Assembly (NCBI RefSeq): GCF_008253865.1
Contig: NZ_CP042331.1
Span: 5,483,501-5,547,500, forward strand
Direction: 5' to 3'
Source: Bosea sp. F3-2
Lineage (GTDB): Bacteria > Pseudomonadota > Alphaproteobacteria > Rhizobiales > Beijerinckiaceae
DNA length: 64,000 bases
Shown: piece by piece, positions 51,593 through 60,347 of the stretch
Layout: each line of letters begins with the position of its first letter
Position numbering within the stretch: the first letter of the stretch is position 1
Notes under the pieces: generated by a model
Seen by the model: the letters and a program-made list of their open reading frames with translations, nothing else
The model's database searches: none
Told to the model about the DNA's origin: nothing
Program-made: the position numbers and the translations under genes

Positions 51593-52458
51593 TGTTCGCG
51601 CGAGCGACGCCGGCGGTTGCGTCCGGCGCGGCGGGCATCGCCGATGCCGACGGCAAGCGCCATGGCCAGGGCCATGGTCGAGGACAGGGTACGGAAGCCG
51701 CCGAAATCGGCCTCGGCCACCTCGAACCAGGTCTGGGCAACACTGGCGAGGGGCGAGAAAGCGCTGTCGGTGATGGCGACGACGGGCACGCCGCGCTCGG
51801 CGAGGCCGCGCGCATCCTCGATCGTGGTGGGTGTATAGGGCGAGAAGCTGATGACGAGGGCAGCATCCTTCGGCGTCGCGAAGGAGATGATCTCCGGACT
51901 CAGCCCCGCTGCCGACTCGACCAATTGGTTGCGCACCTCAAGCTTGCCGAGCGCATAGGCGAGGTAGCTCGCCACCGGGAAGGAGCGGCGGCGCGCGAGG
52001 ATATAGATCGTCTCGGCCTCGGCGAGCGTCGCGATCGCGCGGTCGAGCGCCGCGTCGTCGAGCGCACGGCTCATCACGTCGAGCGATTTGCGCGAGGCGG
52101 TGAGGAAGCCGTCGAAGATGCGGTGATTGCGGGCCACTCCGCTCTCGCCGGCACGCAGAGTATTGAGGCGCTCCTCATAGCTCGAGTTGCGCTCCCGGAG
52201 CCGCTCCCGGAAGACAGCCTGCAAGCTCGTGAAACCGTCGAAGCCGAGATGCTGGGCGAAGCGGATCAGCGTCGAGGGCTGCACGCCGGCCGAGACCGCG
52301 ATGCTGGCGGCGGTGCCGAAGGCGATCTCGTCGGGATTGTCGAGCGCATAAGCCGCGATCTGGGCGATGCGCTTGGGCAGGCTCTCGCGCTGGGCGAGAA
52401 TCAGCGTGCGCAGCCCGTCGAAGTCACGCGGCAGTTCCGCAACGGCGGTTTCGCTCAT
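51586..52458 (-). CDS. MurR/RpiR-family regulator, probably of the iol genes
   Basis: 290 residues. The N-terminal HTH_6 domain (about 12-90) has 'SLPKRIAQIAAYALDNPDEIAFG' and VSAGVQPSTLIRFAQHLGFDGF. The SIS sugar-isomerase domain (about 130-260) has RSFPVASYLAYALGKLE and ISFSPYTPTTIEDARGLAERG. The C-terminus is Arg-rich. Genes of this type next to iolC are usually iol repressors that sense an inositol catabolite. Candidate GGAA-N6-TTCC sites lie downstream ahead of iolC, and a mismatched one lies 55 bases before its own start, suggesting autoregulation. Confidence 0.9.
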   Translation of the reverse strand: MSETAVAELPRDFDGLRTLILAQRESLPKRIAQIAAYALDNPDEIAFGTAASIAVSAGVQPSTLIRFAQHLGFDGFTSLQAVFRERLRERNSSYEERLNTLRAGESGVARNHRIFDGFLTASRKSLDVMSRALDDAALDRAIATLAEAETIYILARRRSFPVASYLAYALGKLEVRNQLVESAAGLSPEIISFATPKDAALVISFSPYTPTTIEDARGLAERGVPVVAITDSAFSPLASVAQTWFEVAEADFGGFRTLSSTMALAMALAVGIGDARRAGRNRRRRSREQE

Positions 52459-52512
52459 TCTGGGTTTCCGTTGCCGTCCCTGTTGCGACAGTTCTGGCAG
52501 CGAAGCGGAAAC

Positions 52513-52526
52513 GGAGCAAGCGTTCC
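52513..52526. promoter_or_regulatory. Possible third iol operator, upstream of the RpiR gene
   Basis: GGAGCAAGCGTTCC fits GGAA-N6-TTCC with one mismatch. It lies between the RpiR start (52458) and the end of the SDR gene (52550). Confidence 0.35.
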
Positions 52527-52549
52527 AATCAGGGAATGAACAGTCGATA

Positions 52550-53353
52550 TCAGCCCGGCAGCCCGGCGGTGCAGCTCTGGCCGCCGTCGACCGGCAGGCA
52601 GACTCCGGTGATGAATTTCGCCTCGTCGGAGGCGAGGAAGACCGCGGCGTTGGCGATGTCCCAGGCGGTGCCCATCTTGCCCATCGGCACCTGCGCGTTG
52701 CGGGCGGCGACCATCTCCTCGACGGTAGCGTATTGCGAGGAGATCTGCTTGTAGATCAATGGCGTATCGATCAGGCCCGGCATGATGCAGTTCGCGCGGA
52801 TGTTCTGCTTGGCATACTGCATCGCGAGCGCGACCGTCGCCTGGTTCACCGCCGCCTTGGTGGCGTAGTAGGCGAAATAGGGATAGCCGGTCCAGCGGAT
52901 GGCGGCGAGCGAGGAGATGTTGACGATCGCGCCGCCGCCGCCCTTCAACATCTCAGGAATTGCCGCCTTGGCGCAGCGATAGACCGAGCCGAGATTGAGC
53001 TGGAGCGAGGCGTTGAACTCACCCTCCGACAGCTCGACCGGTCCGCCCATATGGGTGACGCCGACATTGTTGTGCAGGATGTCGACGCGGCCGAAATGCC
53101 CGGCGGCCTCGGCGACGCAGGCCTCGACCGAGGCAAGGTTCGTCACGTCGGCGGCAAGCGCCAGTGCCCGGCCGCCTTCGCCAGCGATGATGGCGGCGGT
53201 TTCCTCGGCGGCGGCCCGGTTCAGGTCGATGCAGGCGACGCCCGCGCCTTCGCGGGCATAGGCGACCGCTGCCGCCTTGCCGTTGCCCCAGCCGGGCCCG
53301 GAAGAACCGGCGCCGAAAACGATCGCGATCTTGCCCTTCAGCCGGTCGGCCAT
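52550..53353 (-). CDS. SDR-family oxidoreductase
   Basis: 267 residues of the classical short-chain dehydrogenase type. The cofactor loop is enlarged to GAGSSGPGWGNGKA (14-27) instead of the usual TGxxxGIG, which places it in a subgroup often called glucose- or 3-oxoacyl-reductase-like. CIDLN after strand two favours NAD. The catalytic residues are Ser147/148, Tyr162 and Lys166 (YYATK). Downstream of the TRAP transporter genes on the same strand, it probably oxidises a hydroxy group of the imported compound (inference). Confidence 0.9.
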   Translation of the reverse strand: MADRLKGKIAIVFGAGSSGPGWGNGKAAAVAYAREGAGVACIDLNRAAAEETAAIIAGEGGRALALAADVTNLASVEACVAEAAGHFGRVDILHNNVGVTHMGGPVELSEGEFNASLQLNLGSVYRCAKAAIPEMLKGGGGAIVNISSLAAIRWTGYPYFAYYATKAAVNQATVALAMQYAKQNIRANCIMPGLIDTPLIYKQISSQYATVEEMVAARNAQVPMGKMGTAWDIANAAVFLASDEAKFITGVCLPVDGGQSCTAGLPG

Positions 53354-53382
53354 GGTGGTTTTCCGCAGTTCACAGAGAGGGC

Positions 53383-53486
53383 GTCATTCCGGGTGGAGCG
53401 AAGCGGAGACCCGGAATCCATCATAGGGCGCTTTGCTCTACGATGGATTCCGGGTCGGCGCCGCTGCGCGGCTTGCCCGGAATGAC
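53383..53486. repeat. Palindromic repeat, family A
   Basis: GTCATTCCGGG / CCCGGAATGAC ends, with GACCCGGAATCCATC and GATGGATTCCGGGTC inside, an almost perfect long stem. It lies between the SDR and the TRAP binding-protein genes. Confidence 0.85.
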
Positions 53487-53510
53487 GGGTGTTGTGCTTG
53501 GGATGGCCGC

Positions 53511-54530
53511 TCAGCTCAGCGAGCTGCCGACCGCCTTCTCCAGGATGCCCCAGGCCTCGTCGCCGTATTTCTTCTTCCACTCGGCGTAGAAGCCGGCCTT
53601 GCGCAGCGCATCGCGGAAGGCGTCGGCCTTGGTCTCGTTGACGACCATGCCCTTCGAGACCAGCTCGCCCTGCAGGCCGGCATTGAGCTTGGCGACGTCC
53701 TCGCGCTCCAGCACGGCGGCGGCGTTGATGTTCTTGGCAACGATGGCGCGCAAATCTTCCGGCAGCTTCTCCCAGGCGCGGCGGTTGGCCAGGAACCAGA
53801 AGCCGTCCCACATATGGTTGGTCAGGGAGAGGTACTTCTGCACCTCGAAGAGCTTGGCCGTCGCGATGATCGCGAGCGGGTTCTCCTGGCCGTCGACGAT
53901 CTTGGTCTGCAGCGCGGTGTAGACCTCGGCGAAGTTGATGCTGGCCGGAGCCGACTGGAAGGCGGTGAACATCGAGGTCCAGAGCGGGGAGACCGGCACG
54001 CGGATCTTGAAGCCCTTCAGATCGTCGGGCGTGTTGACCGGGCCCTTGGACGAGGTGATCTGGCGGAAGCCGTTGTCCCAGATCTTGTCCATGACGACGA
54101 GGTTGGCCTTGTTGATCTGGCCACGGACGTATGCGCCGAGCTCGCCATCCATCGCCTTCCAGACCGCGTCGTAGTTCGGGAAGGCGAAGCCGATGCCGGA
54201 GAGCGAGGCGTTGGCGACCAGCGTCGAGAGGATCAGCGGCGAGAGGGTGAAGAACTCGACGCCGCCCGAGCGGACCTGGCTCAGCATGTCGGTGTCGGAG
54301 CCGAGCTGGTTGTTCGGGAAGATCTGGATGTCGACGCGCCCCTTCGTTTCTTCCTTGATCTTGGCCATCGCCTCGTTGGCGCGCAGGTTCATCGGGTGCG
54401 CGACGGGCAGGTTGTTGGCGTATTTGTAGGTGAACTCGGCGCTCTGCGCATTGGCGCGGCCGATATGGAAGGTGCCGATGGCGGAAGCGGCGGCTGTCGC
54501 CTTGAGCAGGCTGCGGCGTGAGATGGTCAT
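53511..54530 (-). CDS. dctP: TRAP transporter substrate-binding protein (DctP family)
   Basis: 339 residues. The N-terminus SRRSLLKATAAASAIG is a twin-arginine-type signal. The mature part starts near AEFTYKYANNLPVAHPMN, and the DctP fold is recognised from FPNNQLGSDTDMLSQVRSGG and then LKGFKIRVPVSP, whose arginine is the usual carboxylate clamp. It captures a carboxylate in the periplasm for the QM permease. The start at 54530 (AAGGAGAAACGCCC upstream) is preferred over the frame opening at 54623. Family A palindromes lie on both sides of the gene. Confidence 0.93.
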   Translation of the reverse strand: MTISRRSLLKATAAASAIGTFHIGRANAQSAEFTYKYANNLPVAHPMNLRANEAMAKIKEETKGRVDIQIFPNNQLGSDTDMLSQVRSGGVEFFTLSPLILSTLVANASLSGIGFAFPNYDAVWKAMDGELGAYVRGQINKANLVVMDKIWDNGFRQITSSKGPVNTPDDLKGFKIRVPVSPLWTSMFTAFQSAPASINFAEVYTALQTKIVDGQENPLAIIATAKLFEVQKYLSLTNHMWDGFWFLANRRAWEKLPEDLRAIVAKNINAAAVLEREDVAKLNAGLQGELVSKGMVVNETKADAFRDALRKAGFYAEWKKKYGDEAWGILEKAVGSSLS

Positions 54531-54584
54531 GGGCGTTTCTCCTTGGCTGCTTTTACTTGTTTCTGCGGTTGATTTCAGGGGCGC

Positions 54585-54689
54585 GTCATCCCGGCCGCAG
54601 CGCAGCGGAGTGCCGGGATCCATCGTAGGGCTCCGCGCTCTACGATGGATCCCGGATCTGCGCGGCTAGCGCCGCTTGTCCGGGATGAC
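54585..54689. repeat. Palindromic repeat, family A
   Basis: GTCATCCCGG / CCGGGATGAC ends and GCCGGGATCCATCGTAG / CTACGATGGATCCCGG inside. It lies between the TRAP permease and binding-protein genes of one transcript. Confidence 0.85.
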
Positions 54690-54717
54690 GTCGAGCCTGT
54701 TCGTTCCGACATGAGCT

Positions 54718-56586
54718 TCACAGCACCCAGGTCGAGAGGCCGGGGACGAGGGCGATGACGACGAGGCCGATCAGCAGGGCGACGAGATAGGGCCAGATCG
54801 CGCCCATCGCCTCGTCGGGCGAGACATTGCCGATCTTGCAGGCGATGTAGAAGCCGATGCCGATCGGCGGCGTCATCAGGCCGATATTCATCGCGGTGAC
54901 GACGACCATCGAGTAGTGCACGTCGTTGATGCCGAGGTTCTTGGCGATTGGGAACATCAGCGGCGCCATCAGCACGATCGCCGGCAGGCCCTCGAGGATG
55001 CAGCCGAGGATCATGAAGACGACGATGGTGACCGCCATGAAGGTGAGCCAGCCGCCCGGCAGCCCGGCCATGAAGGTCGCGAGGTCGCGGGCGAAGCCGG
55101 TCTGGGTCAGCGCCCAGGCCATGGCGAGCGCCGTGCCGAGGATCATCAGGATCGCGCCGGAGAGCGCGGCCGTCTCGACCAGCATCTGGTAGAACTTGGC
55201 CCGGCCGATGCCGCCATAGAGCACGATGCCGATGATCAGCGCGTAGAGCACCGCGATGGTCGAAACCTCGGTTGCGGTGGCGACGCCGCCACCGACCGCA
55301 GCGCGGATGATGAAGGGCAGGACGAGGGCGGGCGCGGCGATCAGCGCCGCCTTGCCGATGACGGAGAGGGGAGCGCGGCGCACGCCCTTCATGTCCTCGG
55401 CCATCGCCTTCCAGCGGGCGAGGCCGGCGAGCGCGACGAGCAGCACGCCGGCGATGACGAAGCCGGCATTGAACAGGCCGGCGATGGAGACGCCGGCGAC
55501 GGAGCCGAGCACGATCAGCACGATCGAGGGCGGCACCGTGTCGGCCATCGCCGCGCCGGTGGAGAGCAGCGCGATCAGGTCCTTGGGCTTGTAGCCGCGC
55601 CGCTTCATCTCCGGGAAGAGGGCGGGGGCGACCGTCGCCATGTCCGAGACCTTCGAGCCCGAGATGCCGGAGACGAGGAAGAGCGAGCCGAGCAGCACAT
55701 AGGACATGCCGGCGCGGACATGGCCGAGCATCGAGGCAAGGAAATCGACGATCGCCTTGCCCATACCGGTGGCGTCGAGGATGCAGCCGAGCAGCACGAA
55801 GATCGGCACGGAAAGCAGGATGATGCTCGACATGCCCTCGTCCATGCGCCCGATCATCACGACGGTCGGCACGCTGGTCGAAAACATCAGGAAGCAGAGC
55901 GTGCCCAGGCCGAAGCAGAAGGCGATGGGCACGCCGGCGACGAGGCAGAGCGCGACGACGCCGATCAGAAAGATCAGGATATTGAGATAGCCCAGCTTCT
56001 TGAAGGCAGGCGTGCCGAGCCAGAAGAGCAGGCCCAGCCCGGCGACCAGCAGAGCGGCCAGCACCAGATCCTGCGGGCGGGAGGTCTTGATCGCGTAGCG
56101 CAGGGCGAGGAGCAGCATCAGGATGACGCCGGTGGCGATAGCCGAGACGCGCCAGCTATTGGGAATGTTGAGCGCAGCCGAGGTGACGTAGCTCTCCTCG
56201 ATCGCGTAATCGATCGCCGGATAGACCATGGCGGCGAGAAAGGCGGCCGCAGCGAGCAGCGCGAAGGTCTCGACGAACCGGCGCAGCCGCTCCGGCATCA
56301 TACCGACGAAGAGCGTCAGCCGCAGATGCTCGTTGCGGTCGATGGCGATGGCTGCGCCGAGCATGGCGAGCCAGATGAACGAAATCGAGGCGACCTCGTC
56401 GACCCAGACGAAGGGCAGCGAGAAGACATAGCGCGATGTCACGCCTAGCAGGAGCACGCAGACGATGAAGGCGACGAGCGCGGCGGCGACGAACTCGACC
56501 GGGCGCATGATCGCGGAGCCAGGACGTGCGTCCTCGTTCTCGCTGAGATTCTCGGGCAGCGTCAACGTATCGACGACATCGACCAT
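54718..56586 (-). CDS. TRAP transporter fused permease (DctQ-DctM)
   Basis: 622 residues. The small DctQ part (about 27-185) has SRYVFSLPFVWVDEVASISF. The large DctM part (about 200-620) has SVPIFVLLGCILDATGMGKAI, VSGISGSKVSDMATVAPALFP and TPPIGIGFYIACKIGNVSPDE (shown in part). Joining both in one chain is common for some TRAP systems. Together with the DctP-type gene it forms a sodium-driven carboxylate importer. It heads the minus-strand run and is divergent from the IclR gene, with 226 bases between starts. Confidence 0.94.
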   Translation of the reverse strand: MVDVVDTLTLPENLSENEDARPGSAIMRPVEFVAAALVAFIVCVLLLGVTSRYVFSLPFVWVDEVASISFIWLAMLGAAIAIDRNEHLRLTLFVGMMPERLRRFVETFALLAAAAFLAAMVYPAIDYAIEESYVTSAALNIPNSWRVSAIATGVILMLLLALRYAIKTSRPQDLVLAALLVAGLGLLFWLGTPAFKKLGYLNILIFLIGVVALCLVAGVPIAFCFGLGTLCFLMFSTSVPTVVMIGRMDEGMSSIILLSVPIFVLLGCILDATGMGKAIVDFLASMLGHVRAGMSYVLLGSLFLVSGISGSKVSDMATVAPALFPEMKRRGYKPKDLIALLSTGAAMADTVPPSIVLIVLGSVAGVSIAGLFNAGFVIAGVLLVALAGLARWKAMAEDMKGVRRAPLSVIGKAALIAAPALVLPFIIRAAVGGGVATATEVSTIAVLYALIIGIVLYGGIGRAKFYQMLVETAALSGAILMILGTALAMAWALTQTGFARDLATFMAGLPGGWLTFMAVTIVVFMILGCILEGLPAIVLMAPLMFPIAKNLGINDVHYSMVVVTAMNIGLMTPPIGIGFYIACKIGNVSPDEAMGAIWPYLVALLIGLVVIALVPGLSTWVL

Positions 56587-56803
56587 GCCGCGGCCTCAGC
56601 TAAAGCTCAGGCGGCACGAGCTTGCGCCCGCCACGCAGGTTGCCACGAGGGCCATCGTTCATCCTCCCTTCGCGCCGATCTTGTAGGTCGTCGACGTCGA
56701 TTTCGGTCCATACTGTGAGCAGCGGACGGCCGGCAGATTTACACGAGGAAGGCGCCATTGCAATCAGCAATGCGCCAATCTAGGCTCAGGCGATAAGAAC
56801 AAG

Positions 56804-56818
56804 GTCCATATTATGGAC
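56804..56818. promoter_or_regulatory. Candidate IclR operator overlapping the iclR start codon
   Basis: GTCCATATTATGGAC is an inverted repeat (GTCCAT/ATGGAC with a 3-base centre) that includes the ATG at 56813. GGTCCATA occurs again at 56705-56712 in the same divergent gap. Another imperfect dyad, GGCGCCATTGC/GCAATGCGCC, lies at 56751-56776. Together they suggest control of both the TRAP and the IclR transcripts. Confidence 0.5.
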
Positions 56819-57700
56819 TATCAGGAGGAGCGCTTGCCGCAGAGTTTCGCGCCCGAAGCCGGCCTGTCCGGCTCGCAGAGCGTCGACCGTGCGCTCGGGC
56901 TGCTCTCGCTGATCGGGCGAGAGCCGGCCGACGGGCTGCCGCTTGGCGAGATCGTCTCCGGCAGCGGGCTCAACAAGCCGACGACGCGCCGGCTGCTGCT
57001 GGCTCTGATGCGGGCCGGGCTCGTCGAGCAGGAGCCGCTGACGCGGCGCTATTGCCTGGGCGAGGAGGCCTTCGTGCTCGGCGTGCTGGCGGCGCGCCGC
57101 CACGGCCTGCTCGAATTGGCGATGGACAGCCTGCGCCGGCTTTCGGCGGAGACGCAGGATACGAGCTTCCTGACCGTCCGGCGCGAAAACTACGCGATCT
57201 GCCTGCATCGCGAGGAGGGCACCTATCCGGTGCGGACCCATGCGCTCCAGACGGGGGACCAGCATCCGCTCGGCGTCGGCGCCGGCTCGCTTGCGCTTCT
57301 CGCTGCGCTGCCGGACGAGGATGTGGACCGCATCATCGCCGCCAACGAGACGGTGCTGCTGGCGCGCTATCCCGGCTTCGCGCCCGATCCGATGCGGGCC
57401 GATATCACTGCCACGCGCGAGCGTGGCTTCTCGCTCAACCCCGGCCGGCTGGTCGCCAGCTCCTGGGGCATCGGGCGGGCTTTCCGTTATCCGGACGGGC
57501 GCGTCGCAGGGGCCTTTTCGATCGCCGCGATCGACAGTCGCATGGCGCCGGTCCGGCAGGAGGAGCTGTCGCGGCTGCTGGCACGCGAGGCCGCGCGGAT
57601 GGAAGCGCTGCTGGCGCAGATGTTCGTGTCAAAACGGGGCGCAGCGCCCATGACAGCGGCAGCGCCGCGATCCATCGAGACAGGGAGAGCCGCAAGATGA
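56813..57700 (+). CDS. IclR-family transcriptional regulator
   Basis: 295 residues. The winged helix spans about 20-80 (SQSVDRALGLLSLIGREPADG, in part; then GLNKPTTRRLLLALMRAGLVE). The GAF-like effector domain spans about 95-270 (ETQDTSFLTVRRENYAICLHR, in part; PLGVGAGSLALLAALP; GFSLNPGRLV). IclR proteins usually control catabolism of aromatic or organic acids. It is translationally coupled to the acyl-CoA synthetase gene (ATGA overlap), so the regulator, the synthetase and the PCC-domain gene form one operon. Confidence 0.93.
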   Translation: MDYQEERLPQSFAPEAGLSGSQSVDRALGLLSLIGREPADGLPLGEIVSGSGLNKPTTRRLLLALMRAGLVEQEPLTRRYCLGEEAFVLGVLAARRHGLLELAMDSLRRLSAETQDTSFLTVRRENYAICLHREEGTYPVRTHALQTGDQHPLGVGAGSLALLAALPDEDVDRIIAANETVLLARYPGFAPDPMRADITATRERGFSLNPGRLVASSWGIGRAFRYPDGRVAGAFSIAAIDSRMAPVRQEELSRLLAREAARMEALLAQMFVSKRGAAPMTAAAPRSIETGRAAR

Positions 57701-59331
57701 GCTCCGCAACCGCAGCCCCCGTCGGAGGCGTCGTGCCGATGTCGCAGCGGGTGATGAATCTCGCCCATATCGTGACGCAGAATGCGCGCCGGCTGCCGAA
57801 GCATCCCGCCTTCATCTGGGGCGAGAAGAGGCTCGACTGGGCTGAGATCGATGCGCAGGTCTCGGGCCTGGCGGCGGGTTTGAAGGCGCGCGGCATCGGC
57901 AAGGGCGACCGCGTGCTGGTCCATTCCAAGAATTGCGACGCGATGTTCGTCTCGATGTTCGCGACCTTCCGGCTCGGCGCCGTCTGGGTTCCCACGAATT
58001 TCCGCCTGCTGCCGGACGAGGTCGGTTATCTCGCCTCGGCCTCCGGTGCGAAGGCCTTCCTCTGCCATGGCGATTTCCCCGAGCATGCCGCTGCCGTCGC
58101 GGCGGCGAAGCCGGCGCCGGAGTTCACCTGGCGGATCGGCGAGGGGGCTTTCGGGGAGGACGAGGTCGGTGCGGTCATCGCGCGCCATCGTGGCAAGCGC
58201 GTCGAGAATGCCGCGGTCGAGCGCGACGATCCTTGCTGGTTCTTCTTCACCTCGGGCACGACGGGGCGCTCCAAGGCCGCCGTGCTGACGCATGGCCAGA
58301 TGGGCTTCGTCGTGACGAACCATCTCTGCGATCTCGTGCCGGGCTCGACCGAGGCCGACGCCTCGCTGGTGGTGGCGCCGCTCTCGCATGGTGCGGGCGT
58401 GCATCAGCTGATGATCTCGGCGCGCGGCGCGACCTCGATCCTGCTGCCGACCGAGCGCTTCGACATCGACGAGGCCTATCGGCTGATCGCGAAGCACCGC
58501 GTCAGCAACATCTTCACGGTGCCGACGATCCTGAAGATGCTGGTCGAGCATCCGGCCGCCGACCAGCACGATCATTCCAGCCTGCGCTACATCATCTATG
58601 CAGGCGCGCCGATGTATCGTGAGGACCAGAAGGCGGCGCTGAAGAAGCTCGGCAAGGTGATCGTGCAGTATTTCGGGCTGGGCGAGGTCACCGGCAACAT
58701 TACCGTGCTGCCGCCGGCGCTGCACGAGCCCGAAGACGGCCCGCATGCGCGCATCGGCACCTGCGGCTTCGAGCGCACCGGAATGCAGGTGCAGATCCAG
58801 GACGAGGACGGAAAAGAGGTTGGCGCGAACGTCCAAGGCGAGATCTGCGTGATCGGCCCGGCCGTCTTCGCCGGCTATTACGACAACCCGGAAGCCAATG
58901 CGAAATCCTTCCGCGACGGCTGGTTCCGCACCGGCGATCTCGGGCACATGGACGAGCAGGGCTTCGTCTACATCACCGGCCGGGCCTCGGACATGTACAT
59001 CTCCGGCGGCTCGAACATCTATCCGCGCGAGATCGAGGAGAAGATCCTGACTCATCCGGCGATCGCGGAGGTCGCTGTGCTCGGCGTGCCCGACCCGGTC
59101 TGGGGCGAGATCGGCATTGCGGTCTGCGTGACCAGGCCGGGGCAGAGCGCGACCGAAGCCGAGATCGCGGAGTTTTTGGCGCCGAAGATCGCTCGCTACA
59201 AGATGCCCAAGCGCTTCCTCTTCTGGGAGGCGCTGCCGAAATCGGGCTATGGCAAGGTGCCGAAGCGCCTCGTCAAGGACGAGCTGGAGAAGCGCGGCGA
59301 GCTCGATTTCCTGAAGGGGAAGGCCTCGTGA
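57697..59331 (+). CDS. AMP-dependent acyl-CoA synthetase/ligase
   Basis: 544 residues of the ANL superfamily. The P-loop is FFFTSGTTGRSKAAVLTH, the adenine motif region is YFGLGEVTGNITVLPP, the hinge is 'WFRTGDLGHMDEQGFVYITGR' (in part), and the catalytic lysine is in KSGYGKVPKR near the end. It should activate a carboxylate to its CoA thioester. It starts inside the iclR stop codon and its own stop overlaps the GTG of the PCC-domain gene. The substrate is probably the acid imported by the neighbouring TRAP system (inference). Confidence 0.93.
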   Translation: MSSATAAPVGGVVPMSQRVMNLAHIVTQNARRLPKHPAFIWGEKRLDWAEIDAQVSGLAAGLKARGIGKGDRVLVHSKNCDAMFVSMFATFRLGAVWVPTNFRLLPDEVGYLASASGAKAFLCHGDFPEHAAAVAAAKPAPEFTWRIGEGAFGEDEVGAVIARHRGKRVENAAVERDDPCWFFFTSGTTGRSKAAVLTHGQMGFVVTNHLCDLVPGSTEADASLVVAPLSHGAGVHQLMISARGATSILLPTERFDIDEAYRLIAKHRVSNIFTVPTILKMLVEHPAADQHDHSSLRYIIYAGAPMYREDQKAALKKLGKVIVQYFGLGEVTGNITVLPPALHEPEDGPHARIGTCGFERTGMQVQIQDEDGKEVGANVQGEICVIGPAVFAGYYDNPEANAKSFRDGWFRTGDLGHMDEQGFVYITGRASDMYISGGSNIYPREIEEKILTHPAIAEVAVLGVPDPVWGEIGIAVCVTRPGQSATEAEIAEFLAPKIARYKMPKRFLFWEALPKSGYGKVPKRLVKDELEKRGELDFLKGKAS

Positions 59332-60182
59332 GGCGGATCGAACAGCCCGGCACCGGCGCGCCCGAGCGCGTCCAGTGGGCGGAATGCCACGGGCTCGTCT
59401 TTCCGATGACGCTGCAGGCCGGTTTGCCGCTGCTGGAGGCGGTCAGGCGCAGCTTCGCGGCGGCGGGCTTCGTCTCGGGCGTGGCCAAGCTCGACGGGCT
59501 GAAGCTCGCGCCCTTCGCCTATGTCATGCCGGCGCTGTCGAAGACGCCGGAACACGCCGCCTTCTACAGCGAGACCTTCCGGCCGGCCGGCGTGTCGCAG
59601 GTGGAAGTGGGCGCGATGACCTTCGGCCAGCGTGACGGCGCGCCCTTCTTCCATGCCCATGCGCTGTGGACGGAAGGTTCGGCCAGGCGCAGCGGCGGCC
59701 ATATCCTGCCAGACGAGACGGTGGTCGCGGAGACGATCACCCTGCCGGCCGTCGGCTTGGATGGCGCGGCCTTCGTCGCCGAGCCGGATAGCGAGACGAA
59801 CTTCAAGCTGTTCGGGCCGAAGCTGGCGGCGCTGCTCGATGCGACCCGGAACGGGCGCTTCTTCGCGCTGCGGGTCAAGCCGAATGTCGATTTCTGCGGG
59901 GCGCTTGAGGCTTTCTGTACCGAGCGCGGTATCCGCGAGGCGCTGATCCATGGCGGTGTCGGCTCGACCATCGGGGCGCGGTTCGCGGATGGCGGGGCGG
60001 TCGAGAACTTCGCCACGGAGGTTGCGATCACGGAGGGGCGGATCGCGGACGGCGGCGAGGGTTTGCGGGCGGCGATCGATGTGGCGCTGGTCGACTATCG
60101 CGGCGGATTGGCGAGCGGGCGGCTCGTCCGCGGGGACAACCCGGTGCTGATGACCTTCGAGCTGGTGCTGGAGGCGCGCTGA
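59328..60182 (+). CDS. PCC/DUF296-type protein with two domains
   Basis: 284 residues. Two related halves are visible: one around 55-135 with FHAHALWTEGSARRSGGHIL, and one around 165-280 with ALIHGGVGSTIGARFADGG and 'FATEVAITEGRI', both resembling the PPC (PCC) domain known as DUF296. The H-x-H pair in the first half is the usual metal-site position. Single-domain bacterial DUF296 proteins are uncharacterised or thought to bind metal or small ligands. Start is a GTG coupled to the synthetase gene (GTGA). A catabolic role is inferred from this coupling only. Confidence 0.8.
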   Translation: MRRIEQPGTGAPERVQWAECHGLVFPMTLQAGLPLLEAVRRSFAAAGFVSGVAKLDGLKLAPFAYVMPALSKTPEHAAFYSETFRPAGVSQVEVGAMTFGQRDGAPFFHAHALWTEGSARRSGGHILPDETVVAETITLPAVGLDGAAFVAEPDSETNFKLFGPKLAALLDATRNGRFFALRVKPNVDFCGALEAFCTERGIREALIHGGVGSTIGARFADGGAVENFATEVAITEGRIADGGEGLRAAIDVALVDYRGGLASGRLVRGDNPVLMTFELVLEAR

Positions 60183-60211
60183 CGCGGTTCTGCATCAATC
60201 GAAGAGGCGCC

Positions 60212-60324
60212 GTCATCCCGGACAAGCGGCTTCAGCCGCGCAGATCCGGGATCCATGCCGGAGCGCAGATGACAAAGGTTCAGGCATGGATCCCGGGTCT
60301 CCGCTTCGCTCCGCCCGGGATGAC
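60212..60324. repeat. Palindromic repeat, family A
   Basis: GTCATCCCGG / CCGGGATGAC ends, with GATCCGGGATCCATGCC and GGCATGGATCCCGGGTC inside. It separates the convergent PCC-domain and acyl-CoA synthetase genes. Confidence 0.85.
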
Positions 60325-60347
60325 GGCGGTCCCTCGGGTTTCCGATT

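Noticed and set aside
54916..56448. 510-codon plus-strand frame opposite the TRAP permease gene
   Set aside because: Antisense of a hydrophobic protein gives a highly charged low-complexity frame; the TRAP permease is clear.
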